Part shown: positions 15,671 through 21,610 of the stretch, piece by piece | Layout: each line of letters begins with the position of its first letter | Numbering within the stretch: the first letter of the stretch is position 1 | NCBI GenBank assembly: GCA_937894465.1 | Contig: CALCRE010000213.1 | Coordinates: 1-29,501, forward strand | DNA: 29,501 nt | Origin: an uncultured Clostridia bacterium | Lineage (GTDB): Bacteria > Bacillota > Clostridia > JAAYHZ01 | Reading direction: 5' to 3' | Program-made: the position numbers and the translations under genes | The notes under the pieces: model-generated | What the model was told of the DNA's origin: nothing | Databases searched by the model: none | What the model saw: only the letters and a program-made list of their open reading frames with translations

Positions 15671-16399
15671 ATGAGGACAAAAGTGTTTGCTCACAGAGGT
15701 GCATCGCACTATGCACCGGAGAATACAATGGAAGCGTTTCGTTTAGCCCATGAAATGGGTGCGGACGGACTGGAGCTGGATATCCATTTGACGAAGGACG
15801 GTCAATTGGTGGTGATTCATGATCATACCATAGACAGGACATCCGACGGTAAAGGACAAGTCTCCCAAATGACCTATGAAGAATTGCTCAAGGTTGATTT
15901 TTCATACAAGTTTGCCGGGCAATACAATCACGTGAAAATTCCTTTGTTAAAAGAAGTATTGGCTTTTGTGAAAGAAACCGGTCTGATTTTGAACATTGAA
16001 ATTAAATTCAGCCCCAATACCGATGATGATATTGAAGAAAAAACCGTAGAACTGATCAAGGAATTTGATTTGGTTGATCAAATCATCATATCATCCTTCA
16101 ACCACATCAGTTTGGCGAAAATAAAGGGGATCTGTCCCGAACTGGTCACGGCTCCTTTGTACAGTTGCGCATTGTATCATCCTTGGGAATATGCGAAGAC
16201 TTTCGGTGCAACCGGATTGCACCCCAACGGTTTTACCATGAACGAAGAATTAATGGTAGAAAGTCATAAAAGCGGCATATTCGTCAATGTATGGACCATA
16301 GATGATCCTTCTGCCATGGAACAACTGATCAACATCCAAGCAGACGGCATCATCACAAATATGCCTGATGTAGCAAGAAAACTTTTGGATCAACGATAA
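15671..16399 (+). CDS. Glycerophosphodiester phosphodiesterase family protein
   Basis: This 242-residue cytosolic protein has standard GDPD/UgpQ length. H8-R9 (FAHRGAS), E17-N18-T19 (PENT), E35-x-D37 (LELDIHL) and H50-D51 (VIHDHTIDRT) match the catalytic and metal residues of the family; WTIDDP and ADGIITNMPD close the barrel. The enzyme normally cleaves glycerophosphodiesters to glycerol-3-phosphate and an alcohol. As the last gene of the catabolic run (24 bp after the previous stop, AAAGGATGAGG upstream) it may instead clear a phosphodiester-linked sugar conjugate. No signal peptide is visible, so its substrate must be imported. Confidence 0.93.
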   Translation: MRTKVFAHRGASHYAPENTMEAFRLAHEMGADGLELDIHLTKDGQLVVIHDHTIDRTSDGKGQVSQMTYEELLKVDFSYKFAGQYNHVKIPLLKEVLAFVKETGLILNIEIKFSPNTDDDIEEKTVELIKEFDLVDQIIISSFNHISLAKIKGICPELVTAPLYSCALYHPWEYAKTFGATGLHPNGFTMNEELMVESHKSGIFVNVWTIDDPSAMEQLINIQADGIITNMPDVARKLLDQR

Positions 16400-16419
16400 G
16401 CATATATAGCAGCACACAA

Positions 16420-16461
16420 ACTAAACCGGAATTTTAACTGTTGTAAGAATTCCGGTTTAGT
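16420..16461. terminator. Long inverted repeat closing the catabolic cluster, probable terminator
   Basis: ACTAAACCGGAATT (16420-16433) and AATTCCGGTTTAGT (16448-16461) form a perfect 14-bp stem around a 14-base loop, 20 bp after the GDPD stop. No clear T-run follows on either strand, so it might also stabilise the mRNA 3' end. The rest of the gap up to the next promoter shows nothing further. Confidence 0.5.
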
Positions 16462-16608
16462 ATAGAACAATAGCATAGGATACTATTGAAAAAGACATAT
16501 CAACGTTTCTTCTGTTCTCCAAAATGCGCTCAAGCAAGAATTATTAAAATAGCACTATGCAACATAAAAGCTAAAAATAAAGTATGCATCTTCTAATACA
16601 GGAATGTT

Positions 16609-16617
16609 TGGTATAAT
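16609..16617 (+). promoter_or_regulatory. Extended -10 promoter of the lipoprotein gene
   Basis: TGGTATAAT gives a perfect TATAAT (16612-16617) with the TG extension; no convincing -35 is present 16-18 bp upstream. The transcript would start about 30 bp before the ATG at 16655, which has AAAGGAG at good distance. Confidence 0.5.
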
Positions 16618-16654
16618 AGGTATGTGTACCAGGTTATAACAAAGGAGATGTCCT

Positions 16655-18187
16655 ATGATAAAAGTATTAGTTATGTTGCTTTGTTTTGTGTTCTTTTTTA
16701 CCGGGTGTTCCGGGCAAAACAAAGATAATTTAGCGATTAATCACACGACTGCTTTTGAGGTTACGGATCAAATACCGGATTCCACGGCAGGTGAGAAGGA
16801 GGACATCCCTAAAAAGTATGGAGATTTGCATTATGAGGAGATTACCATTGCCATGCCTGGCTATTCCAATGTACCTAGAATGCAAGGTGTTGTAGAAAAA
16901 CTCAATGAGCTGACATTGGAAAATATCAACACAACAATAAACGTGATGTTCATTCAAGATGTGATGGCTATGCCCACAAGAATTCCTGCTTTGCTCAATA
17001 GTGGAAATTGTGACGTCGTCTACAGCGACAATTTTAACTTGTTTAATAATAACTTTTATCAATACACAATGCCTTATCTTGCAACACAGGGATTGATCAT
17101 GGAAGTCAGTGACTTAATGAAGAAATATGCACCTTCTTTATATAAAGCATATAACGATGAATACATATACCGGCATTTAATGTATGTAAATGAAGGGATA
17201 TACGGACTATCCTTCAAAGAGCCGTCCATATCCATGCCCATTGTCATGGTCAGAAAAAACTTAGTGCCAAATGATTACAAAATAGAGACAATGGATGATG
17301 TGTATTATTTGTCGGATGAAATCGATGCAAAAGGCTACAAGTTCGCAACAAACTTACTTGCCCGGCGATCCTTATTCCGCATATTTACCAACATCAATGA
17401 TTGTTATCTGTTACCGGATATGCATGTTTTCGGAGGGTATATTCATGACTTTGTAAATGACAAGATTGTCCGGTTCGAAGATACCGAAATATTAAATGAC
17501 ATGATGGCATATTATGAAAATTGGGATAAGCACGGAATACTAGACAAGAGAATAGACTTCGAACAAAATGATCGAGTTGGAATTGCACTGTTTGATTCGG
17601 TATTAAAAGTGCCTAATACAAAGGATTATCAATTCTTTCCCTTGCATACAGATAAACGATTCCAAATTGATTACAAGAACGCAGTGAGTATGGTGGTGTC
17701 AGCCAATGCGAAAAACCCGGAAAGAGCCCTCATATTGTTTGATTATTTGTTCAGCGATAAGAAAGCATATGACTTGGCTTGCTTTGGTGTGGAAGACGTG
17801 GATTATTCAGTTCAAGACGGAACATACAAAGGTGGAACCCGTATGTTCTTTATGTTCAACTATATGTATGAACCGCCTGCATGGCCGGATATAACGGAAT
17901 TTCGAAGAATTTTGGACTCCTGTATTCAATGTGCATTCATGTCCCCTTATGATGAATTGATCTACAAAGATTTCGATTTATTGTCAGCTTATTCAGAAAA
18001 GTTAGGTCAGATCAAGGATGAATTCCAAATTACACAACGAAACGATGCTTTTCGTAATTATGACAGAACAAGTTCAGTCGAGCCGAAAGAGGAAACAAAT
18101 GCATTTTACCAAATGTTGAGCATATTACATGATACCGATGACTATAGTCAACAAATATTCGAGATGTTGCAAGAATTTGTCGAATAG
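16655..18187 (+). CDS. Extracellular solute-binding lipoprotein (ABC transporter family 1 type)
   Basis: The 510-residue product starts with a lipoprotein signal peptide: basic MIK, a hydrophobic core, and FTGC with the lipid-modified Cys at 18. The mature part looks like a sugar-type solute-binding protein (ITIAMPGYSN, LLNSGNCDVVYSDNF, GLIMEVSDLMKKYAPSL, VVSANAKNPERALILFDYLFSDKKAYDL). The C-terminal section resembles the DUF3502-containing group of oligosaccharide-binding lipoproteins related to LipO/LplA. It should sit on the outer face of the membrane and deliver a ligand to permeases, but no permease or ATPase gene is nearby. Its own promoter separates it from the catabolic cluster, though it may serve it. 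Confidence 0.85.
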   Translation: MIKVLVMLLCFVFFFTGCSGQNKDNLAINHTTAFEVTDQIPDSTAGEKEDIPKKYGDLHYEEITIAMPGYSNVPRMQGVVEKLNELTLENINTTINVMFIQDVMAMPTRIPALLNSGNCDVVYSDNFNLFNNNFYQYTMPYLATQGLIMEVSDLMKKYAPSLYKAYNDEYIYRHLMYVNEGIYGLSFKEPSISMPIVMVRKNLVPNDYKIETMDDVYYLSDEIDAKGYKFATNLLARRSLFRIFTNINDCYLLPDMHVFGGYIHDFVNDKIVRFEDTEILNDMMAYYENWDKHGILDKRIDFEQNDRVGIALFDSVLKVPNTKDYQFFPLHTDKRFQIDYKNAVSMVVSANAKNPERALILFDYLFSDKKAYDLACFGVEDVDYSVQDGTYKGGTRMFFMFNYMYEPPAWPDITEFRRILDSCIQCAFMSPYDELIYKDFDLLSAYSEKLGQIKDEFQITQRNDAFRNYDRTSSVEPKEETNAFYQMLSILHDTDDYSQQIFEMLQEFVE

Positions 18188-18210
18188 TAAGTTTTTCTGT
18201 TCGGTGAAGG

Positions 18211-18313
18211 AGTTATCCACCGAAACGGTACTCGAATCTGTGGATAAAGTGGATAAATAGGTGTGAATTCGATGAGAAGGGGGTTTGTCCTCCTTCTTTA
18301 TCGGTGGATAACT
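18211..18313. repeat. DnaA-box-like cluster framed by a 13-bp inverted repeat
   Basis: Between two convergent genes lie TTATCCACC (18213-18221), TGTGGATAA (18239-18247, an exact match to the consensus DnaA box on the minus strand), AGTGGATAA (18248-18256, directly abutting it) and GGTGGATAA (18303-18311). The outer two are part of a perfect 13-bp inverted repeat, AGTTATCCACCGA (18211-18223) and TCGGTGGATAACT (18301-18313). A terminator-like hairpin lies inside. The sites might titrate or bind DnaA, or the repeat may simply be a nested RNA hairpin. Confidence 0.5.
18275..18300 (+). terminator. Probable terminator of the lipoprotein gene
   Basis: A 9-bp stem AGAAGGGGG (18275-18283) / CCTCCTTCT (18289-18297), with one G-T pair and a 5-base loop, is followed by TTA only. 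It lies about 90 bp after the stop, nested within the 13-bp inverted repeat at 18211-18313. Confidence 0.5.
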
Positions 18314-18327
18314 TGTTTTATAAAAAG

Positions 18328-18957
18328 CTACGGCAATGAATGTTCCTTCAAAGCAATCAAGCGTTCCATAAATCGACCGAACTTCGAACGGGTCATCAAG
18401 GATGTTGTGTGAATGTTTTGTTGCTTCAACCAATCCAATATGGCTTTATACTGCTCTTGTTGGTCGTATTCCCATTCAAGCTCATAATCCTGCATGCCCA
18501 AGTAGACATTTTGATCCAATTCCAACGGATTAAGGCCTTCTACCGGCATATAGGATGTTCGTTTGGTCACCATATATCCCTTATACAACAGTGCTCGCTC
18601 TTTGCGTATAACATTCTTTAATGGAAAATCGTTCAATAAGGACTCTATGGGTTGCATACCATGTATCACGGATAATGCTTGTTCATTTTCTAATGCCTTG
18701 TTGTATTCATCGGAGCTTTGAAATTGACCTGCCTTTTTCCTCCCGACCTTTAAGGTCAACATATATTCGTTGTTTTTTTCTCGGATTCGTAATGACATTT
18801 TCTCACCGGTCACATAAAAGTCCGATGTATCAAAGTAATGGTTGGTTTGCACCATTGTTTTTGCTCCGTGTTGGAAAGCTTGCCGGAAGATATCTTGGTA
18901 TAATTCTTCCGTAATTAATATTTTTAATTCATTTTCAACAAATAGTTTCATAAGCAT
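18328..18957 (-). CDS. CYTH domain-containing protein (YjbK-like)
   Basis: This protein of 209 residues (207 if the second Met at 18951 is used) begins with VENELKILI, which contains the ExExK signature (E8, E10, K12) of the CYTH/triphosphate tunnel metalloenzyme family. QTNHYFDTSD, SLRIREKN, YMLTLKVG, RKERALLYKG and LELDQNVYLGMQDYELEWEY follow the conserved strand order of charged residues. Members hydrolyse triphosphate, thiamine triphosphate or RNA 5'-triphosphates; YjbK-type roles in Bacillota are little known, though some sit near nucleotide-alarmone genes. It is the only minus-strand gene in its neighbourhood. A -10 hexamer abuts the first ATG and no ribosome site is visible, so a leaderless message is possible. 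Confidence 0.87.
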   Translation of the reverse strand: MLMKLFVENELKILITEELYQDIFRQAFQHGAKTMVQTNHYFDTSDFYVTGEKMSLRIREKNNEYMLTLKVGRKKAGQFQSSDEYNKALENEQALSVIHGMQPIESLLNDFPLKNVIRKERALLYKGYMVTKRTSYMPVEGLNPLELDQNVYLGMQDYELEWEYDQQEQYKAILDWLKQQNIHTTSLMTRSKFGRFMERLIALKEHSLP

Positions 18958-18966
18958 ATTATATCA
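18958..18966 (-). promoter_or_regulatory. Extended -10 abutting the CYTH start codon
   Basis: On the minus strand TGATATAAT (18966 down to 18958) touches the ATG at 18957. Transcription would be expected about six bases further, at or near the second ATG (18951-18949). No good -35 is present. Confidence 0.45.
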
Positions 18967-18985
18967 AAAAATAATCATGTGCATG

Positions 18986-19014
18986 TAGACAAAAGCGTAT
19001 GATTGTTATAGAAT
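18986..19014 (+). promoter_or_regulatory. Probable sigma-A promoter of the folT transcript
   Basis: TAGACA (18986-18991, five of six) and TAGAAT (19009-19014, five of six) are spaced by 17 bp. A start near 19021 would put the riboswitch about 10 bases from the 5' end. Confidence 0.55.
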
Positions 19015-19030
19015 GAGTTAAAAATATTTA

Positions 19031-19133
19031 TGGCAGAGTAGGTTATGATGCGTTAAGTGCCGATTGGACGGGAAGTTGCCAGTTGGACGAAAAACTTTAA
19101 AGTTTGCGGTATCATTCCCGCATTCCGCTGCCA
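19031..19133 (+). promoter_or_regulatory. Tetrahydrofolate (THF) riboswitch
   Basis: The element is closed by TGGCAG (19031-19036) and CTGCCA (19128-19133). In order it shows AGAGTAGG, GCGTTAAGTG, GGACGGGAAGTTGCC, GGACGAAAA, GCGGT and CCGCATTCCGCTGCC, the conserved segments I know from the THF class. ATGAT and ATCAT can form the second helix. It lies in the leader of a folate ECF transporter gene, the most common gene under this class. No terminator-like hairpin separates it from the AAGGAGG at 19175-19181, so control of ribosome access is more likely: ATGGCA (19030-19035) can alternatively pair with TGCCAT (19167-19172) just before that site. Confidence 0.88.
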
Positions 19134-19189
19134 CGTAAACAAGAGTATCTTCTTTATGTGGTAATTTGCCATGCAAGGAGGATTTTTTA

Positions 19190-19783
19190 ATGCAAGATCA
19201 TGTAAGAAAAGCAATGGATCGAGATGAGTTCAATATCGAACGTAAATCGATATGGGGAGTAAAGTCGTTTTTCAAGAACAAAGCTAGAAATCTGACATTA
19301 ACGGCATTGTTGATTGCGTTAGTGGTGGTATTTACACGCTTTCTGGCTGTACAAATGTTGACGGTACGAATTAGCATGGAGTTTTTACCCATTGCGTTGA
19401 CCTCTGTTCTTTTCGGACCGGTGATCGGTGCAGTGTGTGCGGCGGTAGCTGATTTTTTGGGGATGCTTGCGTTTCCCACCGGTGGCCCTTATTTTCCCGG
19501 ATTTACATTAAGCACAGCCGTTTATGCATTCATATACGGGCTATTTTTATACAAACGGCCTTTGAAATTAAGTAACATCATGGCATGTGTGTTGGTGAAC
19601 GTACTTGTTGTAGACTTTATTCTGGTGGGATTATGGTTGCATATTCTGTGGCAAATACCTTTTGAAGCTTTGGTAGTGACAAGAGCTATCAAATGTGCTA
19701 TCTTGTATCCTGTTCAGGTTATCACCATTTATTACGGTTTTAATGCCATAAAAAGGAGTGTTCGGGTGAATGTTGATGAATAG
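19190..19783 (+). CDS. folT: Folate ECF transporter S component
   Basis: I choose ATG 19190 (197 residues), 8 bp after AAGGAGG; a TTG at 19166 would precede that site. The protein has a soluble, charged N-terminal stretch of about 40 residues and then roughly five to six membrane segments: LTLTALLIALVVVFTRFLAV, IALTSVLFGPVIGAVCAAVA, STAVYAFIYGLFLY, MACVLVNVLVVDFILVGLW and a last one near YPVQVITIYYG. ISMEFLPIALTS and GPVIGAVCAAVADFLG are typical of the FolT group. It captures folate and works with the shared EcfT/EcfA module, which is encoded elsewhere. The THF riboswitch upstream supports the substrate. The next gene overlaps it by 14 bp. Confidence 0.92.
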   Translation: MQDHVRKAMDRDEFNIERKSIWGVKSFFKNKARNLTLTALLIALVVVFTRFLAVQMLTVRISMEFLPIALTSVLFGPVIGAVCAAVADFLGMLAFPTGGPYFPGFTLSTAVYAFIYGLFLYKRPLKLSNIMACVLVNVLVVDFILVGLWLHILWQIPFEALVVTRAIKCAILYPVQVITIYYGFNAIKRSVRVNVDE

Positions 19784-20939
19784 ACGAGAAAATTTTCGAA
19801 AAACGGTTTTGTTTGAAGATCCGGAATGCTTGACGGTAGACTTAGGGGGCAATCCTTTGTCAAGCATGGAGGGTAGAAGCATGGAAAATCTTGCTGAATT
19901 CCTGGGATATGATGTTCCTACGCAAAATATGGAATTTGGCAAGTCGAAAAGAATTGATGAGCGTATTTTGCAATACTTTGATATTGATACAAGAAGCGTA
20001 GGTAAAATACTCCGGCCGTTAAATTCTTCTTATCGGAGAGTTTCCGATGTGGAATATTTCGATGAGTGGGGCATTAAACGGGTGTTTACCGGAAAGTATT
20101 GGGAACATGCAAGCACGCCTTTAAAAGGAGCCACTTTATCCGACCTGGATCAATATCCTTTCCCGGATCCTAATAGTATAGACGAAGAGGAATTGGACGA
20201 AATTGAAAAGCAAGCTGCGGATCTTTATGAAAACACCGACTATGTAATATGCGGAGAACACCCGATTTACGGTGTTTTTGAACTGGGTTGCTGGTTGTGC
20301 GGATTTGAAGATTACTTGACCAAAATGGCCCTGGACACAGATTTTATCAAGAAATTTTCCGAGATCATACTGAACTATCAGATGATTGTCATTGAAAAGT
20401 ATTACAAAAGAATCGGTAAATACATACACTACACCTCTTCAGGAGATGATTTTGCCACACAAAACGGGCTTTTTATGTCTCCGCAAATGTTTAAAGATCT
20501 GATCAAACCATATCTTGCACAACGGATCAATCACACTAAGAAATATACCGATGCCTATTTTTTACATCACTCCTGCGGCAGTGTTTATCCGATCATACAG
20601 GATTTAATCGATTGCGGGGTAGAAATACTCAATCCTATACAAACAAAAGCAAGAGACATGGATGCCGAAAGATTAAGCACAAGCTTCGGAGGAAAAATCG
20701 TATTTCACGGTGGAATCGACACACAGGAGATCCTACCATTCGGAACGAAAGAGCAAATTCAAGGGGAAGCGGTTCGAGTGGTGAATACCCTGTGGCGTAA
20801 TGGAGGATATATTGCGGCTACGACTCACAATATTCAAGAGGATGTTCCTCCTGAGAACATCGTGACACTTTTTGAAACCTTGAAATCCATAAAAAATATT
20901 CAGAATAAAATAAAAAAAAACGGGTATAATGAGCGCTGA
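19770..20939 (+). CDS. Uroporphyrinogen decarboxylase family protein, methyltransferase-like
   Basis: This 389-residue protein belongs to the UroD/MtaA/CmuA superfamily: YWEHASTPLKGATLSDLDQYPFPDP comes in parts early on, then FLHHSCGS, VEILNPIQTKARDM, VFHGGIDTQEILPFGT and GGYIAATTHNIQEDVPPENI. H267-x-C269 matches the zinc motif of corrinoid methyltransferases; the third ligand, a Cys in MtaA, seems replaced by H353 (THNIQ). Haem synthesis is unlikely. It overlaps folT by 14 bp, its start (AGGAG, 11 bp upstream) lies within folT, and it therefore falls under the THF riboswitch, which favours a THF-dependent methyl transfer role. No corrinoid-binding protein is encoded nearby. Confidence 0.88.
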   Translation: MLMNRRENFRKTVLFEDPECLTVDLGGNPLSSMEGRSMENLAEFLGYDVPTQNMEFGKSKRIDERILQYFDIDTRSVGKILRPLNSSYRRVSDVEYFDEWGIKRVFTGKYWEHASTPLKGATLSDLDQYPFPDPNSIDEEELDEIEKQAADLYENTDYVICGEHPIYGVFELGCWLCGFEDYLTKMALDTDFIKKFSEIILNYQMIVIEKYYKRIGKYIHYTSSGDDFATQNGLFMSPQMFKDLIKPYLAQRINHTKKYTDAYFLHHSCGSVYPIIQDLIDCGVEILNPIQTKARDMDAERLSTSFGGKIVFHGGIDTQEILPFGTKEQIQGEAVRVVNTLWRNGGYIAATTHNIQEDVPPENIVTLFETLKSIKNIQNKIKKNGYNER

Positions 20940-20955
20940 ATAAGGAGTTAAAAAT

Positions 20956-20983
20956 ATTGTAAAGTAAAAAAGTTCTTTACAAT
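20956..20983. repeat. Inverted repeat overlapping the RRM gene promoter
   Basis: ATTGTAAAG (20956-20964) and CTTTACAAT (20975-20983) are a perfect 9-bp inverted repeat with a 10-base centre, 16 bp after the previous stop. The right arm covers the -35 of the next promoter and no T-run follows, so it is a candidate operator; a weak terminator is the alternative. Confidence 0.5.
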
Positions 20984-21003
20984 CAATGATTATATGATAT
21001 AAT
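20976..21003 (+). promoter_or_regulatory. Sigma-A promoter of the RRM protein gene
   Basis: TTTACA (five of six) at 20976-20981 and a perfect TATAAT at 20998-21003 are spaced by 16 bp. The start would be near 21010, giving a leader of about 160 bases before the ATG at 21169. Confidence 0.62.
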
Positions 21004-21080
21004 TAGCTCCAGATACAAATTACTTGGCATCGTGAGATCTTAATAATGCGGGAACTTATGAACGGATTACATTGGATAAA

Positions 21081-21176
21081 ATGAAAATGGTTTGTGAAGA
21101 TATTTCCACTAGAGTATTTCCTGATTTACCAAGATATTTGAAAAATTACGAAAGGACTAATTGCGAATATGGGTAA
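21081..21176 (+). CDS. Possible 31-residue leader peptide
   Basis: An ATG at 21081 opens a 31-codon frame rich in charged and aromatic residues (MKMVCEDISTRVFPD at its start) that ends at 21174-21176, overlapping the RRM start codon region by 8 bp. The frame stays open upstream to 21036, so it could also be the remnant of a longer gene. The ribosome site is weak (GGAT, 3 bp upstream). I do not recognise the sequence. If translated, its stop position would allow coupling to the RRM gene. Confidence 0.25.
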   Translation: MKMVCEDISTRVFPDLPRYLKNYERTNCEYG

Positions 21177-21423
21177 AAAGTTATACGTAGGTAATTTAGC
21201 GTATTCTGTAACCAGCGACGAATTGGGAAATCTTTTTTCACAATACGGCGATGTAGTAGATGCTATTGTTGTTAACGACAAATATTCCGGCCGTTCAAAG
21301 GGTTTTGGATTTATTGAATTCAACGAAGCAGAAGAAGCTAGCAAAGCTATGGAAGCATTGAATGGAAACGAATACGGTGGACGTACTCTCAAAATTGATT
21401 TTGCCAGAGACAAGAACAGCTAA
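21169..21423 (+). CDS. RRM-domain RNA-binding protein
   Basis: This 84-residue protein is almost entirely one RNA recognition motif. RNP2 is LYVGNL (residues 4-9) and RNP1 is KGFGFIEF near residue 45, with the YSGRSKG loop before it and GRTLKIDFA as the last strand. Such single-RRM proteins occur in cyanobacteria and various anaerobes, where several are linked to cold response or mRNA handling; here no glycine-rich tail is present. It is monocistronic: it has its own promoter (20976-21003), a long leader and a strong terminator directly after. GAAAGGA lies about 13 bp upstream, farther than usual. Confidence 0.93.
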   Translation: MGKKLYVGNLAYSVTSDELGNLFSQYGDVVDAIVVNDKYSGRSKGFGFIEFNEAEEASKAMEALNGNEYGGRTLKIDFARDKNS

Positions 21424-21434
21424 TAATTGCTAAT

Positions 21435-21465
21435 AAAAAAACAGATCCTTCGGGGTCTGTTTTTT
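21435..21465 (+). terminator. Strong Rho-independent terminator of the RRM gene
   Basis: CAGATCC and GGGTCTG form the stem around a TTCG tetraloop, with an A-run before and T6 after it, so A/T pairing can lengthen the stem and termination could work on both strands. Confidence 0.92.
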
Positions 21466-21555
21466 ATAGACTTTTTATCTTCTTATCTATTCTGACTTTT
21501 TGTCTTTTTTTTATGCTTTTCTTTTCTTCTTGTCATTTCTTTTTTGCGGCTTTTT
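21456..21555 (+). other. Pyrimidine-rich low-complexity tract
   Basis: About 100 bases with extreme T/C bias on the plus strand and repeated GACTTTTTRTCTT and CTTTTCTT-like units fill the gap between the RRM terminator and the pcrA promoter. No gene is visible. It may be slippage-prone or form an unusual duplex. Confidence 0.6.
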
Positions 21556-21570
21556 AAAACCGGTCTGCCA

Positions 21571-21579
21571 TGCTATAAT
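21571..21579 (+). promoter_or_regulatory. Extended -10 promoter of pcrA
   Basis: TGCTATAAT includes a perfect TATAAT (21574-21579) and the TG extension. The -35 region is only T-rich. The transcript would begin about 25 bp before the ATG. Confidence 0.55.
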
Positions 21580-21610
21580 ATCTTTTATCTACATATAAAG
21601 GAGCTCTTTG

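Noticed and set aside
2482..16399. Proven C-glycoside deglycosidase (Dgp/Dfg) operon
   Set aside because: Gfo and isomerase families are shared, but the small beta subunit of the deglycosidase is not visible and these families are too broad for the name.
19770..20939. Haem biosynthetic HemE
   Set aside because: The HxC zinc motif, the overlap with folT and the absence of other hem genes indicate the methyltransferase-like branch of the superfamily.
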